From positions 27,410,934-27,474,933 of the forward strand of contig NC_063151.1 in NCBI RefSeq assembly GCF_020921035.1: a stretch of 64,000 bases of DNA. Reading direction: 5' to 3'. The notes under the pieces are model-generated. The model made no database searches and had not been told where the DNA came from. It saw only the letters and a list, made by a program, of their open reading frames with translations. The position numbers were made by a program, and so were the translations under genes. This DNA is from Rhodamnia argentea. Lineage: Eukaryota; Streptophyta; Magnoliopsida; Myrtales; Myrtaceae. This document shows, piece by piece, positions 11,301 to 23,943 of the stretch (the stretch's first letter is position 1; each line of letters begins with the position of its first letter).

Positions 11301-14255
11301 CCCAACGCTCTTCTATATCCACTTACATATAAATTACTTGTTTATTTAACTGGTGGTTGGCACCGCCAACGTTTTGGTATATTTTATAGTGACCAGTGAG
11401 TTTTCACGTGTGGTTGTAACGTCAGAATAGAAAAAATGGAAAACAAAAAAGATTATAAAGAAAAAGAGCAGATAGATTATTACTTTTCTCGGCGACCAAA
11501 TCCTCGGAATTTCAAATGCTTAGAAGCGTGGTAATCAGAATGAGATCACTGTTTTGAAATCAATAACATAATTGCATTGGTGGTTGATAACAAGAGCTTA
11601 TGGTCGGACATCATGACTCACAATACTTTTGCGATTCGTCGAAGTTTTTGTTGGCCGGCGTCCTTGATTATGGATAAACCTATTTAGAATGGGTCATAGA
11701 CCCATTTTTCGACCCATATTCGATGGGTTGATTATATCCGGTGAGTGGGCTGCAAATGAGATTAGAATGGTAAAATGTTAAACGGGTTCACAACTTAATT
11801 ACTCCCAACCTAACTAATTCTATGGCTTTCTCTCTCTCTACTCTTGCTCGGTCTCATGCTTTGCTTGCTCATTCCATGCTCTCGCCTTAGTTTTGGGTAT
11901 GAGTATTCTCTTTCATTTGGCTAAATAGAAAAGTGATTTAGCAATACGGATCGGGTACATTCGGTTCGGGGCGGGTCGGGCACGAAAACAAGCTAGATCA
12001 AGTGATGTGCCATTCAACTTAGGCCTGATAAAGCATTTCTAGAACCCCCACCACAAATATAGCAACAAGGAAAATGGACGGTGAGATTTGCTCCGATCGA
12101 TATTGATGTGAAAAAAAGGACAGTTTTACTGGGAAAAGACATCTGACCCGAAGCTGGACCTTCGGGCATTTCTTCTGAAAAATCATGATTGTGGAATTTG
12201 TTGGGTGGGAAGATTGAGCTCGAGACTTGACCATTGTTAGCATTGATGAAAGTCGTGATGATTTTGCTTCCCATCAATTTGGATTCCAGAAGCAGCATGT
12301 CCGGGGGACAAACATGCGGTGTCTTTTGCCTTGTTCTAAAAAGGTTTAAACAAGAAAAATCGAATGATTATGCGATTGATTAAACTGGCCAAAGCACAAA
12401 ATATGTGTTATTAATTAAGGTCTTCCTTGGCTGGCAATTTGTATAGGCTCTTCAAGCTCATACAAATTGATGGGAATTACCAAAAAGGTTACTCTTAAAG
12501 AGAAATTAACGTGGATCAACAAAGAGTCGAACAAAGATCTAAGGCATTCTATTTCTTGGCGAGTGAAAAGGGTCTTTGAATGTATAGGCTTTTTTCGAGC
12601 TCGCAAGGTCAAATTGGTTCCCCCGAAAAGTTCAGAGAAATCGGGAAACAAATTGATGGTGCATAGGCGGCGGGGTCTTCCACGTGAAATGCAAGATTCG
12701 GATAAAAGCACGGAAGGGATGGGTCGACCGTCACGATTGTTAAAAATGGTCGCAACCGGCATCTTTCTTTCTTTCTTTATTTCACATAGATAGATGATTC
12801 CTTCTAAAAGTTGCAGAGGATTTTCATCCATCAAGACGAGGGGGGAGTGAGATGTTTCTGTCATGTTCGCATGCTTTAAAGATCAAAGAATATATTCTCA
12901 GACTCGATGCGTGAGTGACAACATTGACAAATGACAAAACCCTTAAAAGAAAAGATCCAGAAATGGTCCAGCTGGGGTTCACATCTAAATGGTTGGGTTA
13001 AATGTCGGACCCGAAAGGAACTTTCTATTATGCGGGCTGCCACTGATTTACGTTTTAAATGCAAATTTAGCATATTCCCACAAAAAGCACCGAATTTAAG
13101 TCTGCTTTCAATTCTAACCCAAACTCTTTTTTTTTTTTCGGACTCATAAAAAAACAAATTTGAGGTGGCCTAAACTTTTATTAGTCTCATAAAAATACAC
13201 CAACTTTTGGTCGGTACCCAAATCCGACCTCGTCAAGTTTTCGTCCGCTGATGCCCCGGTAAAGATTTGGCTTGTCATTCCACGTGTACTTAGTAGATTT
13301 TTGATGGAAATTCGATGGGGTCAGATTTGGACACCAGCTGAAAATTGGTGCATTTTCACGAGACCAAAAAAAAAAAAAAAAGCTCGGGACCAAAACTAAG
13401 ACACAAGCTAAACTTATTTTTTTTATGAGACAAAAAAATGTTTCGGCCAGCTTTGAGACCCGAGATAAAATTGATGTTTTTTGTTTTTGTGAGATGACGA
13501 AAAATTCAGGCTAAAATAGAAACTTCAGTTAAAATTGGTGCTTTTTTAGAGGAAATGGGCCCTAAAATTCATAAATTATTTCCTCCCCCTCTGCCACCCC
13601 CTTTTTCTGTTTTTTTTTTTTTTTGTGATTTCCTCAGATTTAGGCTACCCCATATCGTGAAAAAAGAAAACCGTGATATTTTCGGTGTTTTTTTTTTTCG
13701 AGAAAGTTATTAATTTGGCGACTTTAGGCCCGTGATTTTTCTTTTGATTTGGAAGAAAACGGGTGGTTTTTTTAGTTTAGGTGATCGATGATTTGATTTT
13801 GTGGTATGGTAAAATCAAATCATGATTTTATGTGATGGCTAGACTTACATAGCAAATGGTCCTGGCTCCTCGACACCCCAAACCGTAAGTCTCTCCTACA
13901 ACTGCGTGCTACGTCCACCGTAGCCTTCCTTCCCAGTCCAAAGAGTGGAAAGAGAAGTAAAACATGATCCGAGCTTGCAACATTGCTATTTTTGTTTTTA
14001 TTCATATTGTTTGTATTCGTTAAGAAAGATGTTGATGTAAGAAGAAAAATGTTTGTGCTGTTCGTATCCAGGCATCCCCGAGTGACCCACGTAAAATATT
14101 ACGTTCTGTTTATTTCACCTAAAGTGAATAATTTAGAAAGATATTTTTCTCAAATCGCCTACAAAAATGAAAGAAGGAAAAAATATTTTCATTGTCGACA
14201 AAAATATTTACACACGAATTTTCGCCGTTAATGGATATTCTTGTTTCTTCAAGTT
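8395..14255. other. Repeat-rich intergenic region, no gene recognised
   Basis: Short diverged motifs such as atgggttataaacgggttat recur at 8415-8555, and related 'gggtcatagaccc' strings lie at 11685-11740. They look like eroded transposon termini. Segment 9590-10080 has a compact non-coding texture and could be an LTR fragment. The longest frames (12415-12864 minus, 10501-10875 plus, 10516-10896 minus) overlap frames on the other strand and show no domain. Segment 13130-13620 holds partly complementary blocks around poly-A/poly-T tracts. Confidence 0.4.
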
Positions 14256-14260
14256 GTTTC

Positions 14261-15088
14261 AGGGAAAAATTACCAAAAAGTCCTAAATCTATTGCGATTA
14301 TGCCGATTCAGTCCATCGGGGCCAAATTTGACAAGGCCGGCGCTAGCATTCGGCGACACCATATTTTAATTTTTTTTTTCATGTTTTTTTCTTTTTTCCC
14401 CACTTCATCTTCTTCCTCGACCAGGGACTACAAAACTCATTTGGTTAAGCATGTGAACGAGGTAAACCCTTTCCAGGAAAAATCAAGAGAAATCACAAAA
14501 TCTACATATCTGCACTCCTTCCCTTAGTTACTTTGCATTTTCTGGTTTTTTTTTTTTTTTTTCTCGTCGTTGTGTTTTGTTTGTTGTTGGTAAGCTTCAC
14601 CATGGATGGGTGAGGCTCGCCTCGCTGTGGCTGCGCAAGGCCAAGCCTCGCTAGCCTAGATCTAGCGAGGTCATGCGTCGCAACGACCTCGTGCAGCCAT
14701 GGTGAGGCGCGGCGAGGTCAAGTCTCGCTTAGCCCCTGGCGAGGTGAATTTCGTTCATTTTCGGGACATGGGTAAATTTTGAAGCCACTCATGGTGGACA
14801 TTGTCGGGATAAGATTAGCATTGAACAGTTCCCAAGCCGCTCGCAATTGGCCAAAGGAAGAAGATGAAGAGGGAAAAAAATTAAATAAAAAAAATTAAAA
14901 TATTGTGTCATCGAACGGCCCGTCTTGGTTGGCTTCCACATTAGCACCAGTCAAATTTGGCTAGATGGATTGAATTGGCACAATTGCAAAAAATTTAGGA
15001 TTGAATATGCAAAATAATAATAATAATAAGTTTAGGATTGAATCAACACAATTGCAGCACGTTTAGGACTTTTTTGGTAATTTTCCCT
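14261..15088. mobile_element. 828-bp inverted-repeat element, family member 3 (best preserved)
   Basis: The ends are complementary over a long distance: agggaaaaattaccaaaaag at the left, and a right end ending in ttttggtaattttccct. The similarity continues inward through caattcagtcc and caaatttgac motifs to a CTTC-rich/GAAG-rich pair. The pentamer GTTTC occurs directly on both sides (14256-14260 and 15089-15093), consistent with a 5-bp target duplication. The middle (14590-14750) is GC-rich and partly self-complementary (gaggc/gcctc motifs). No transposase is present. The superfamily is not certain: a 5-bp duplication is unusual for hAT, PIF or Mutator elements. Confidence 0.65.
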
Positions 15089-15321
15089 GTTTCCAGTGAT
15101 ACTGACGATGATCTTTTACAAAATGTCATCCAAATAATTCATTTTCCAAGATACTCTACTCAATTCGAAATACTCCCGATTAACACTTGTTCACTTTACT
15201 TTTCTTTCTCCTATTAAATCCACAATTTCTATTCTTACATCAGCAGTTGGCGAGAAAGTAGTAATAAATATTACTAATATATATTCCAAGGCATTCTTTG
15301 ATAGCTTAATTAAACTCTCGA

Positions 15322-16773
15322 AGTAAAAGGTCTTGCATCTAGTTGGGTTTTTTTCCAATTTAATTTTTTTTAAATATTTATGAAATTATTTTTTTAAAAA
15401 AGTATTTACCAATTTGGGCCTCGTTCGGCGGTTGTGTTGCCGAGCAAGCCCTGTTGGGCCCGGCCCCAGTTGCTCGGCCACCCCTCCGTCGAGTGGGGCT
15501 TCTTTTTTTCCTTTTTTAATTTCATTTTTTAAGTGTTTTAATTATTTATATTTATAACATTTAGTTTATTTCGTATTTTTTAACATGTTTATATTTATTT
15601 TATTTATAATTTTTTCTTGTGAAGCTTATCTTTATAACAGAATTAGCAATAATTAATGTAAAAATTTATTAAGATCTATAATTAATAAATAATGTTGTAA
15701 TTATGTAATTAATTTAAAATATTCATAAAATAAAATGTAATATAGCCGCGGGAATATGTTGGAAACCACATTAATAGATAGATGGGAAACCACGACAAAA
15801 GAATTAAAAACAGCATGGAAAGATTAAAAGCTGCAGCAAAAGAGTGGAAACGAGTAAAGAAAGGGCAAAACTTTGGAAGAGCATATCTCATCGCTCGGGC
15901 GTCCGTTTGAGACGATTTTTTTTTTTTTGATTTCATGGAATTTTTCAATACGAATCCATTGGCAAACAGCCGTAGGCGGTTTGGCCAGCGTTTTTCCCCA
16001 AAAAACGCCATTTTCCTTGTCAATTTTGCATTTTCTCCATTCGGTGCTACTTTTCGATATCGAACGAACCCTCCTTTCCCTTCGGTTTGGCCCGGCTTTT
16101 ACTAATTGCCACTGATGATATCAACAAACGAATTCGGTCGGCTGAAAAACGCCGTTTTCGTTTGGGGAAAGAGGGAAATGAGGGTTTGTTCGATATTGAG
16201 AAGTAGCACCGAAGGGAGAAAATGCAAAATTAACAAGGAAAATGGCATTTTTTGGGGAAAAAGGTGGGCTATGGCGGTTTGCCAATGGATTCGTCTCGAA
16301 AAATTACGTGAAATAAAAAAAAATCGTTTCAAACGGACACCCGAGCGATGAGATATGCTTTTCCAAAGTTTTGCCTTTTCTTTACTTGTTTCCATTCTTT
16401 TGCTGCGGTTTTTAATCTTTCCATGCGGTTTTTAACTCTTTTCCTGCGGTTTCCAATCTATAAATATTTACATTAATTATTGCTAATAGTGTTATAAATA
16501 TAAGCTTCACAAGAAAAAAATTATAAATAAAATAAACATTCTAAGTATCAATAATTAAAAAAAATTTGAAATTTACAAAAAAAAAAAAAAAAACGCCGTT
16601 GGCCCGGTGTCTGCCTTGCTCGATAGTGGGCTTGTCGAGCAGGCCTCGCTCAACAATCCAACCGCCGAGCGAGGCCCAAATCCGTAAATATTTATTTTTA
16701 AAAAATATTTTTGTAAATATTTTTTTTAAAATTATTTTGGAAAAAAACCCCATCTAATTTCAAGTCCTTTTTA
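15322..16773. repeat. 1.45-kb palindromic (fold-back) element
   Basis: Two arms of roughly 0.6-0.75 kb are complementary along most of their length. Matching landmarks, left then right complement, are: aagtaaaagg/ccttttta at the tips; gcctcgttcggcggttg against caaccgccgagcgaggc; aaagctgcagcaaaagag against cttttgctgcggttt; agcatatctcatcgctcgggcgtccgtttgag against the segment at 16331-16362; and tccattggcaaac against gtttgccaatgga. The centre, about 16085-16165, is unpaired. The arms have diverged by substitutions and small indels. No transposase frame is present. It is probably a fold-back or MITE-derived hairpin. Confidence 0.8.
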
Positions 16774-17034
16774 CTCTGTTATTTTTCAACCAAAAAGTTT
16801 TATTTATATACAACGATATTTTTTTTTTTTTCACATTTTCATAATCTAACATACGGATATTTTAACACATTTTCAGAAACAAAAGCCGTCTTTACACAAG
16901 AAAAACCCCAACAACATCAAATGTAACCCGGTGGGAAGTGCATCGAGCACGAACTCTATTGATTGCCTGAACTACAACCTAACCCCAGGAAACTAACTGC
17001 AATTCATAGAAGGGGAAAAAATTGATAATGACAT

Positions 17035-17384
17035 AAATGATTCCCGAGGTTTGATCTAACGTGCAATGTGATTCCCGAATTTTTAATTTGACTAATATGA
17101 TCCATGAATTTTTGGAACATGTTCAATTTAGTTCTTGAACTATAGAAAAATGTTCAATGCAGTTTTTTCATCGATTGAAGTTTAGGGGTGACATTGTACA
17201 TTTTTTTTTATTTTATAATTCGGAGACTAAGTTGAACATGTTCAAAAACGTTAGAGGACCACATTGAACAAATTGAAATTTCAGAGACTACATTGCACAT
17301 TAGGTTAAAGTTTAGGGATCATGTTAGTTAAATTAAAAGTCTAGGAATCACATTGCACGTTGGATCAAAGATTAGGGATTATTT
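17035..17384. mobile_element. 350-bp MITE-like inverted repeat
   Basis: The left arm (aaatgattcccgaggtttgatctaacgtgcaatgtgattcc) is complementary to the right arm ending at 17384 (ggaatcacattgcacgttgg, then atcaaagattagggattattt). Sub-motifs of the type 'acattgcac...ttaaagtttagggatca' recur inside. No target duplication is evident. Non-coding. Confidence 0.6.
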
Positions 17385-17611
17385 GCGGAAACCCAAAAAA
17401 GGAAAAAAGAAGAAAAAGAAGAAATATGAGGTGAGGACAAAATAGGGAAAATAAAATAAAAATGAAATGAAGAAGAGAAAATCCCAACAAACTCCCCCGG
17501 GAATTGCAGTTACGACGAGCGACATTATCAAATTTCGCAGAAAGTAACAAAAGCCGCTGCTTAAGTCACCTTACGTTAGACTGCTTTGCCATTTTTAACG
17601 TCCCTCACTTT

Positions 17612-17613
<2 letters not shown>

Positions 17614-17648
<35 letters not shown>
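17614..17648 (+). repeat. CT microsatellite in the 5' region of the CID-type gene
   Basis: An almost uninterrupted CT dinucleotide run lies about 480 bp upstream of the start codon at 18129, with further CT blocks at 17719-17732. It probably lies in the promoter or transcribed leader. Confidence 0.8.
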
Positions 17649-18128
17649 CAACGAAAACCAGAAAAGAAGGGTAGAGAAAAAGCCAAACCCAAGCCCACCT
17701 GTTCTTCTTCAACGCTTCTCTCTCTCTCTCTACTCTCTTGCTGGATCATCCATCAAAAACCCTATTTCTCGCACACTGCGCGCAGAGTCACCGACCCACA
17801 AACACACATACACTGCTCTCTAGCTCAAGTTTTTTTTTTTTTTCCTCTTGCACTGCATTTCTGGGTCTGACATCTTCTCGGCTTCATTTCTTAAATGGGC
17901 ACCTAATCGGCATTCCTTTTCTGGATATAATTCCCACCCAGTAGCATTACTGATCGCTCAAATTCTGAGCTTTTGTGAGAAAATAAGGAAAAAAACGAGA
18001 GCTGTTTATATTTGTAATCTCCTCTGACATTGTCTAAGTTTTTCCCTTTTCGGTTCTTTAAAAAAGGAGGGGTAGAAGGGAAAAGATTGAGGTAGCGCTT
18101 GTGGGTTTTTTCTTTCCGCTCTGATTCT

Positions 18129-21100
18129 ATGGCTGCGGTTGCTGAGATTTCCCATGAAGCAGCGGTTGCTAACAAGAACTTGGATTCGAAACCGAATTCG
18201 AAGCCGGAATCAGAATTCACCATGCAGAATTTGGTCGATATGTTCACAAAGTTGAACCCTTTGGCTAAGGAGTTCATCCCTTCCTATTACTCCCAAGCCC
18301 TTGATCATCATCATCATCAGCAGCACCTTCATTTCCAGCAGAATGGCAGTTTCCTGATCAGCGATTTCCCGGCTGCTGAAAAGAATTTCTCCGAGAACAA
18401 CTTCGCCAATTATAGGAGGGTACTGATCTTTTTCGGTCTGATCTCGCAAATTCTCTGTCGGTATTGGATTTTTTTGGTTTGCTAGGAGTTTCGGTTCATG
18501 TTGGATGTACATTATTTGGACTGGGTTTGAGCAGCTGGCAAATGAGTCTCCCAGTGTTTCATTTTGGTCTTTGGCGTCAATGTTGTCAGCTTGATGGGTC
18601 CAGCTGGATTTTGGGAATTTGGTTTGAATTATACTATATATAGCGATTGCTTATTCAATGAATTCGTGTTGAAAGATTTACAGTGATTTGGGAGACAATC
18701 CCACTGGAAATTAGGATGTTTTCTCTAAACGTAAATGCCTGGTGAGAAGGTCAACGCCAACATCGCGGATTTCCCATATGATACTGGATTGTTTGTTTTA
18801 ATTACATTTTCATTGCCATTGATCAACCCCGACTGCCACGTGTTTGTGATCTGGACTGTATAATAATAGCTTCTCTGTGTGGTCTGATAACCATTCTTTC
18901 GTCCAGAAATTCTTGCTTACTGTAAGGTCGCATTTTGGTCCCTGTTATTTGTGCTGACAAATTTGGAGGTTATTCTTCCTAGTGATTATTTCAGCCTTTG
19001 TGATAAGTTGAGCATGAGAATGTAGCAGTCATTTCTGCTGTTACTGGTCAATTGAGGACACAGTTGTCCAGAAACTCCTGGTCGTGGTTTACAAATTGAA
19101 TTCTTCATTATTGTAAATCTCTACATTCATAGTTATTGTTTAATTGTCAGTCATATATGTTTTTTCCTTCTTCGAGCACCTGCAACATTCATTGGGTTCT
19201 GAATTTTGTATATTTGGTCTCTGAAGTTATTAATGATGCACTCTTTGTTTCACGTATCCCGTGGAGGATGACGATGTAACGGAGCATATTCTCTGATATT
19301 TTGCAGATTTAGACTATTTATGCACGTCACATGTTCTTTGTGTTCAATTCGTAGAGACTTCACTCTGAGCTGTGCCCCCTCGTTGTTAATTTCAGAGAAG
19401 AAATAGCTTCAACCAAGGCAGAAGAAGGTTCAATGGACGGTCTTTTAGAGCTCAAAGGGAAGATAGTGTCAGACGGACAGTATATGTTTCTGACATTGAT
19501 CAGCATGTGAGAGACACCACTGTACCCTTGATGCAAATGCGTCCCTCATGTTGTGTTTAAAGTTTTAATCTAACTTAACTTGATTCTTAATATGAAAAAT
19601 TCACTTCGAATTAGGTCACCGAAGAGCAGCTGGCTACCCTATTTAGTACTTGCGGACAAGTAAGTTCACTGAGTAGCGTTATGCATTATATTGACATTCT
19701 GATATATTTACTTGATATGATGCTTTATCAGTTTTAAACAAGTTGCTGTTCCTTCAAAATGGATTGGTTTCATGTTGGAAGGCGTTATTGTCTCTTACTC
19801 TACCTGTTCTTGATGTCAATTATTGGTTTGCATCACCCTGAGGCATGGTTGAACTGAAGCTTCTTACGTGCTAAAAGTCACTAGTAGTTTTATGCTGCTT
19901 AGCGCTTTACATTTGGTTCTATGATCGAGTGCACCTTTTCTGTCATTCCTTCTCAAACTGCACTTGTTGCAGTGTTCTGTTCTCTGTCATCCTTCTGTGA
20001 ACCAATTCTCGGTCGGATTGTCTTGGTCTAGTACTACCTGAGACGAGATAATAACCTGCATTTGAAAGAATTTGTAGGAGGTGAAGAAAGAGGAGATGGA
20101 GAAAGTGATTTTCCTTCTGGTTTTTTGGAAGGATATACAGTGGAGGTGAAGAAATTGTGATGAATTCGACTTTGTTTGTTCGGAAAAGAATAAATGAGAG
20201 AATCATAAATGAAACTTCTTTTCTTTGTAAAATTTATGTAACAGATGCATGTTAATTCTTGCCCAAAAAAAAAAAAAAAAACATGGTCCAACTAACAGTA
20301 GTAGAAAGAATCATCTTCAGGTTCCAGATTTTCACTTTTTCTTGGCAATTCCCATCGTCAGATATCATTATTGAGCCTGGGGCTGACGATTCGTAGCCAA
20401 AAGTGTTGTAATTTATGCATCATGTGTGGGATTTTAGTACTCTGTTCAGTGTGCATTTCTCTTTCATCCTGAAATCGGGATGACTAAAATACAGGAGCCC
20501 ACTAGGAAGAGCTTTCACTCTAAAATCAGAAACCCTACTCTCGACTGGGCTTCAAAACAGAGGAAAATTAATATCCCTCATTATCTTCCCATCCTTTCGA
20601 CCGTTTCCAAACACAGCATAGAAATGTCATTGCAGCATTTTAACTGGATTTCTCTAATTTTTCCTTGAAGGTTCTTGATTGCCGAATTTGTGGCGATCCA
20701 CATTCAGTTCTTCGATTTGCCTTTGTTGAATTTGCAGATGAATGTAAGATTTCCATTTTGGCTGGCTAATTAACCTCATATTTACGGGGCATGTAAGTAT
20801 AGGGATGCTCATGTATCATTTTTCCTTGGAATGTGTTGACAGATGGTGCAAGAGCAGCTTTGAACCTCGGTGGGACAATGTTAGGATACTATCCAGTGAG
20901 GGTTTTACCATCAAAGACAGCTATACTTCCTGTAAATCCAAATTATCTCCCAAGGGTATGAAAAGTGAATGCTGCCCTTTTAACAGCATGGTCATGGCAC
21001 AATGTTTCACTACCTTTTTGCCTCCTTTTACACTGTTCTAGTACATGACCACTCTTGATCATGCATGTTTGTGCTTAATATCCACATGTACTATAGATGC

Positions 21101-23360
21101 TTAAAGAACATTCGAAGTACTTGCCTATTAGGCCTTTTCATTCCAACGTTTGTTTTACCGCAGTCAGAGGATGAACGAGAAATGTGTACAAGGACAGTTT
21201 ATTGCACAAATATTGATAAAAAGGTAAACAGTAAATTTCGTCCTTTCTGTTAAAAATTCCAAGTTTGCTGTTTCTTTCCAAGGTCCTTGCCATATGCTAC
21301 CTGTCCTCATCTGATGGCTAACTTGCTCTACCTGACCATGTTGCGGTCTTCTATGCTTGCGCCATCTTGATATGTTTGGTTTATGTTCCATTTTTCTACT
21401 GCAGGTTTCTCAAGCTGAAGTCAAAAATTTCTTTGAAACAGCCTGTGGTGAGGTCAGGCCAGGCACCTCTCTCTCTCTCTCTCTCTCTCTCTCATGCCCA
21501 CACAATCTATGTTGGACTATCATTTTCCATAGGCTATTCAGAAACTAACTAGCTATTTTCTCTGTAGGTCACTCGCTTGAGGCTTCTAGGGGACCATGTG
21601 CACTCAACTCGCATCGCTTTTGTTGAATTTGCTAGGGTAAGTCCATTTTTGCTTCCTGAGATTGCAGAGTGGGAAATCATCATTTTATTAATGTAATTGT
21701 AGCCGATGATATTCCCTAGTTTCTTGCCTTGCAAAATCTAGAGACATAATCTGAATCCGATGGTCCCTTGAAGCCAGAAGTACAGTGGTGGTAATTTATT
21801 CCCAAAGAAGGGATGTCCTTTCAAACACACTTAAATGTATCTCGACATGTCCATAAATTTTGTTTTTAGTGTTTTCTGAGTGTATTTCATCTATGTCGTC
21901 CTCACATTTTTCTTGCTAGAGTGAAAAATTTGAGCATGCCAAATAGACATGTTCAACCTGGCCTTGATTATGAATGGTCAAAATTAATTTGAAGCATTAG
22001 TATTATCTCTTTGTTTTGTTAAGTGCCCTGTGAAGAGGAACAAATCAAATAAAATAAATGCATGGAGCTCACGTCAGGATGTAATTTCCTCTCTTCATTT
22101 TCTGCCTCATTTGTTGGGAGCAGCCTATAACCTGGAAGCTTTCTGCATCTCCAAACTAGAGAAGATAGAGACCTTTTTCATACATAAGGTCCTTTCCTTA
22201 GATAAAGGACCGGTAGAAGTAAAGGAAAAAAGAACAAACTGGAAGTTCATGAAGTACGCATGTTTCAGAGTTTCAGTAAATCCTGAGGGCCAGGTCGAAT
22301 GTAAATAGCAATAATTCCTTTAGTTTGAGGCATAAATGCTGAATGAACTACTAAACTTCCTATCCCAACACTTTTTTGCTTATGCTATTTGATGACATGA
22401 CAAAGCCGTGATGAGTTTTACATTACGTATAAGCTATTTACGTTAGAAACCATTTATTGATAATTTCTTTTTAATAGCGGAACGAAAGTAATAAATTTTT
22501 TGGAGGACTGACATGAAGTATCCGTTTACTACTGATGTGTTTTAGCCTAGCCGACCAAAGACGGTTCCCCTGGGAGTATTATGCGGTTACTGAATTGTCA
22601 TTCTAACTTTTTGCTTGCCAACTGAACTGACTTTCGCATTTGCGTTTGAGGAAAAAGAGAGATGGAGTATAGAGGATTAGATAAATCACAGAGGAATGGT
22701 ACGAGGAGAAGAGCTTGTGATTATCTATTGTTGCTATATATATGCCTACATGTAATTATCCCTGCAGATAAAATCAAATTTTCTCTTTTGCTTGTTTAGC
22801 TTTAAAAGGATTGACACACTTTGCATAGTGGCGTGCTTTTGTATGTGCCTGGAATTTCCCTTTGGCACTGGCTCCATAACACAACACAAGGATACCTTAC
22901 TGAGTTTTCTTTCTTAAAGAATTCATCCTAGTCATAAATGTGAATTGCATAGTTATTTTCTTTGGATCAGGTCATGTATGTACACTAGTTGATCATGTGC
23001 TCTGGAGTCTTTCGTGCTTAGTTCTTTCTTGTATGAACTTGGTGCATCTATCGATGCAGATGAGAGGGCATGCTCTTGCTTTGAACTAATTCGATGATTT
23101 CCTCCGAAAGATAAAATAGAAAGTGATTCGAAGTTGTTTCTGTGGGCAGGCTGAAAGTGCCATTGTTGCTTTAAATTGCAGCGGAATGGTCTTGGGAACT
23201 CAGCCCATCAGGTGGATCTTTAACCATGAGCATGTGCAAATTTTTTTACCATTTTAAGTCCCCGACTGAGCTTTTTTGGTCACATAAAATCTTCGGTTGT
23301 AGGGTAAGCCCTTCAAAGACACCGGTGAGGCCGCGGGTTACTCGCCCACCGATGAATTGA
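18129..23360 (+). CDS. Polyadenylate-binding protein interactor, PAM2 + two RRMs (CID8-13 type)
   Basis: Ten coding exons assemble to 309 residues: 18129-18419, 19396-19506, 19615-19659, 20671-20743, 20843-20955, 21164-21223, 21405-21452, 21568-21636, 23150-23211, 23303-23360. All introns are GT-AG and the frame closes exactly. Residues 41-54 (KLNPLAKEFIPSYY) are a PAM2 motif, which binds the MLLE domain of poly(A)-binding protein. A His/Gln-rich stretch (60-70) and a basic, probably nuclear-targeting segment (RRRRNSFNQGRRRF, 96-109) follow. Two RRMs come next, with RNP2 VYVSDI and RNP1 LRFAFVEF, then VYCTNI and TRIAFVEF. The C-terminus (SPSKTPVRPRVTRP...) is typical. The order PAM2-basic-RRM-RRM is that of Arabidopsis CID8-CID13. 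CID11/12 seem closest from memory, but the exact paralogue is not resolved. Role in RNA metabolism is known for the family; targets are not. Intron 8 is 1.5 kb. Confidence 0.95.
21471..21493 (+). repeat. CT microsatellite inside intron 7 of the CID-type gene
   Basis: The run starts 18 bp after the exon 7 donor site (gtcaggcc at 21453). It forms a pyrimidine-rich tract near the 5' end of a 115-bp intron. Confidence 0.75.
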
Positions 23361-23943
23361 TATTGAGTGGAGCTTTGAGGAGTCGCGCGTCAAATTCGGT
23401 AACTGAACAGTTGAGAGGAACTTTGTTGAGACAAAGAGCTTGTTAAACTATGAATTTTCCTCTTTTTCTATTATTCTCATCTCGATCTGTCGCAGCTGCA
23501 ACATTTTCTGTGACCGGACATGACATGACCTCCTGTCAGTTTCGCTTCTCAGAGGACCGATCTCAATCTTTGAGGTTCATTATCCTATTTAATCATTCAT
23601 CACTATCATATATGATGATCTACGTTCAACTGCATCAGTGGTGACATGAAGCAAATCCTTGCCCATGCTTTTAGCAAGGCTCGTCCTTGCGCAGGAGACT
23701 TGAAGTAACCATATAATCGATACGAGAGAATTTGCTGCTGATTTCTTTTTTTTCATGCATAAGTCTGGACACAGTAGATACAAAGCCAAATCACCGATGT
23801 CGAAATTCGATCTAGTAATAGAAAATCATAGGTAGATGGTGGGCTGTCTATTGTATAGCTTAAGATTTGATATCTGGGATTGGGGGTGTTAAAGAATACG
23901 CCTGCGCTATGAGGAGCAAACATGATGCTGTCATAGTTTTACA
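23361..23943. other. Tail-to-tail spacer between the CID-type and MADS genes
   Basis: About 580 bp separates two convergent stop codons. It must contain the 3' untranslated regions of both genes. No further gene was seen. Confidence 0.6.

Noticed and set aside
12415..12864. 149-codon minus-strand frame
   Set aside because: A plus-strand frame of 108 codons overlaps it, and I see no domain, neighbouring exons or repeat-protein similarity.
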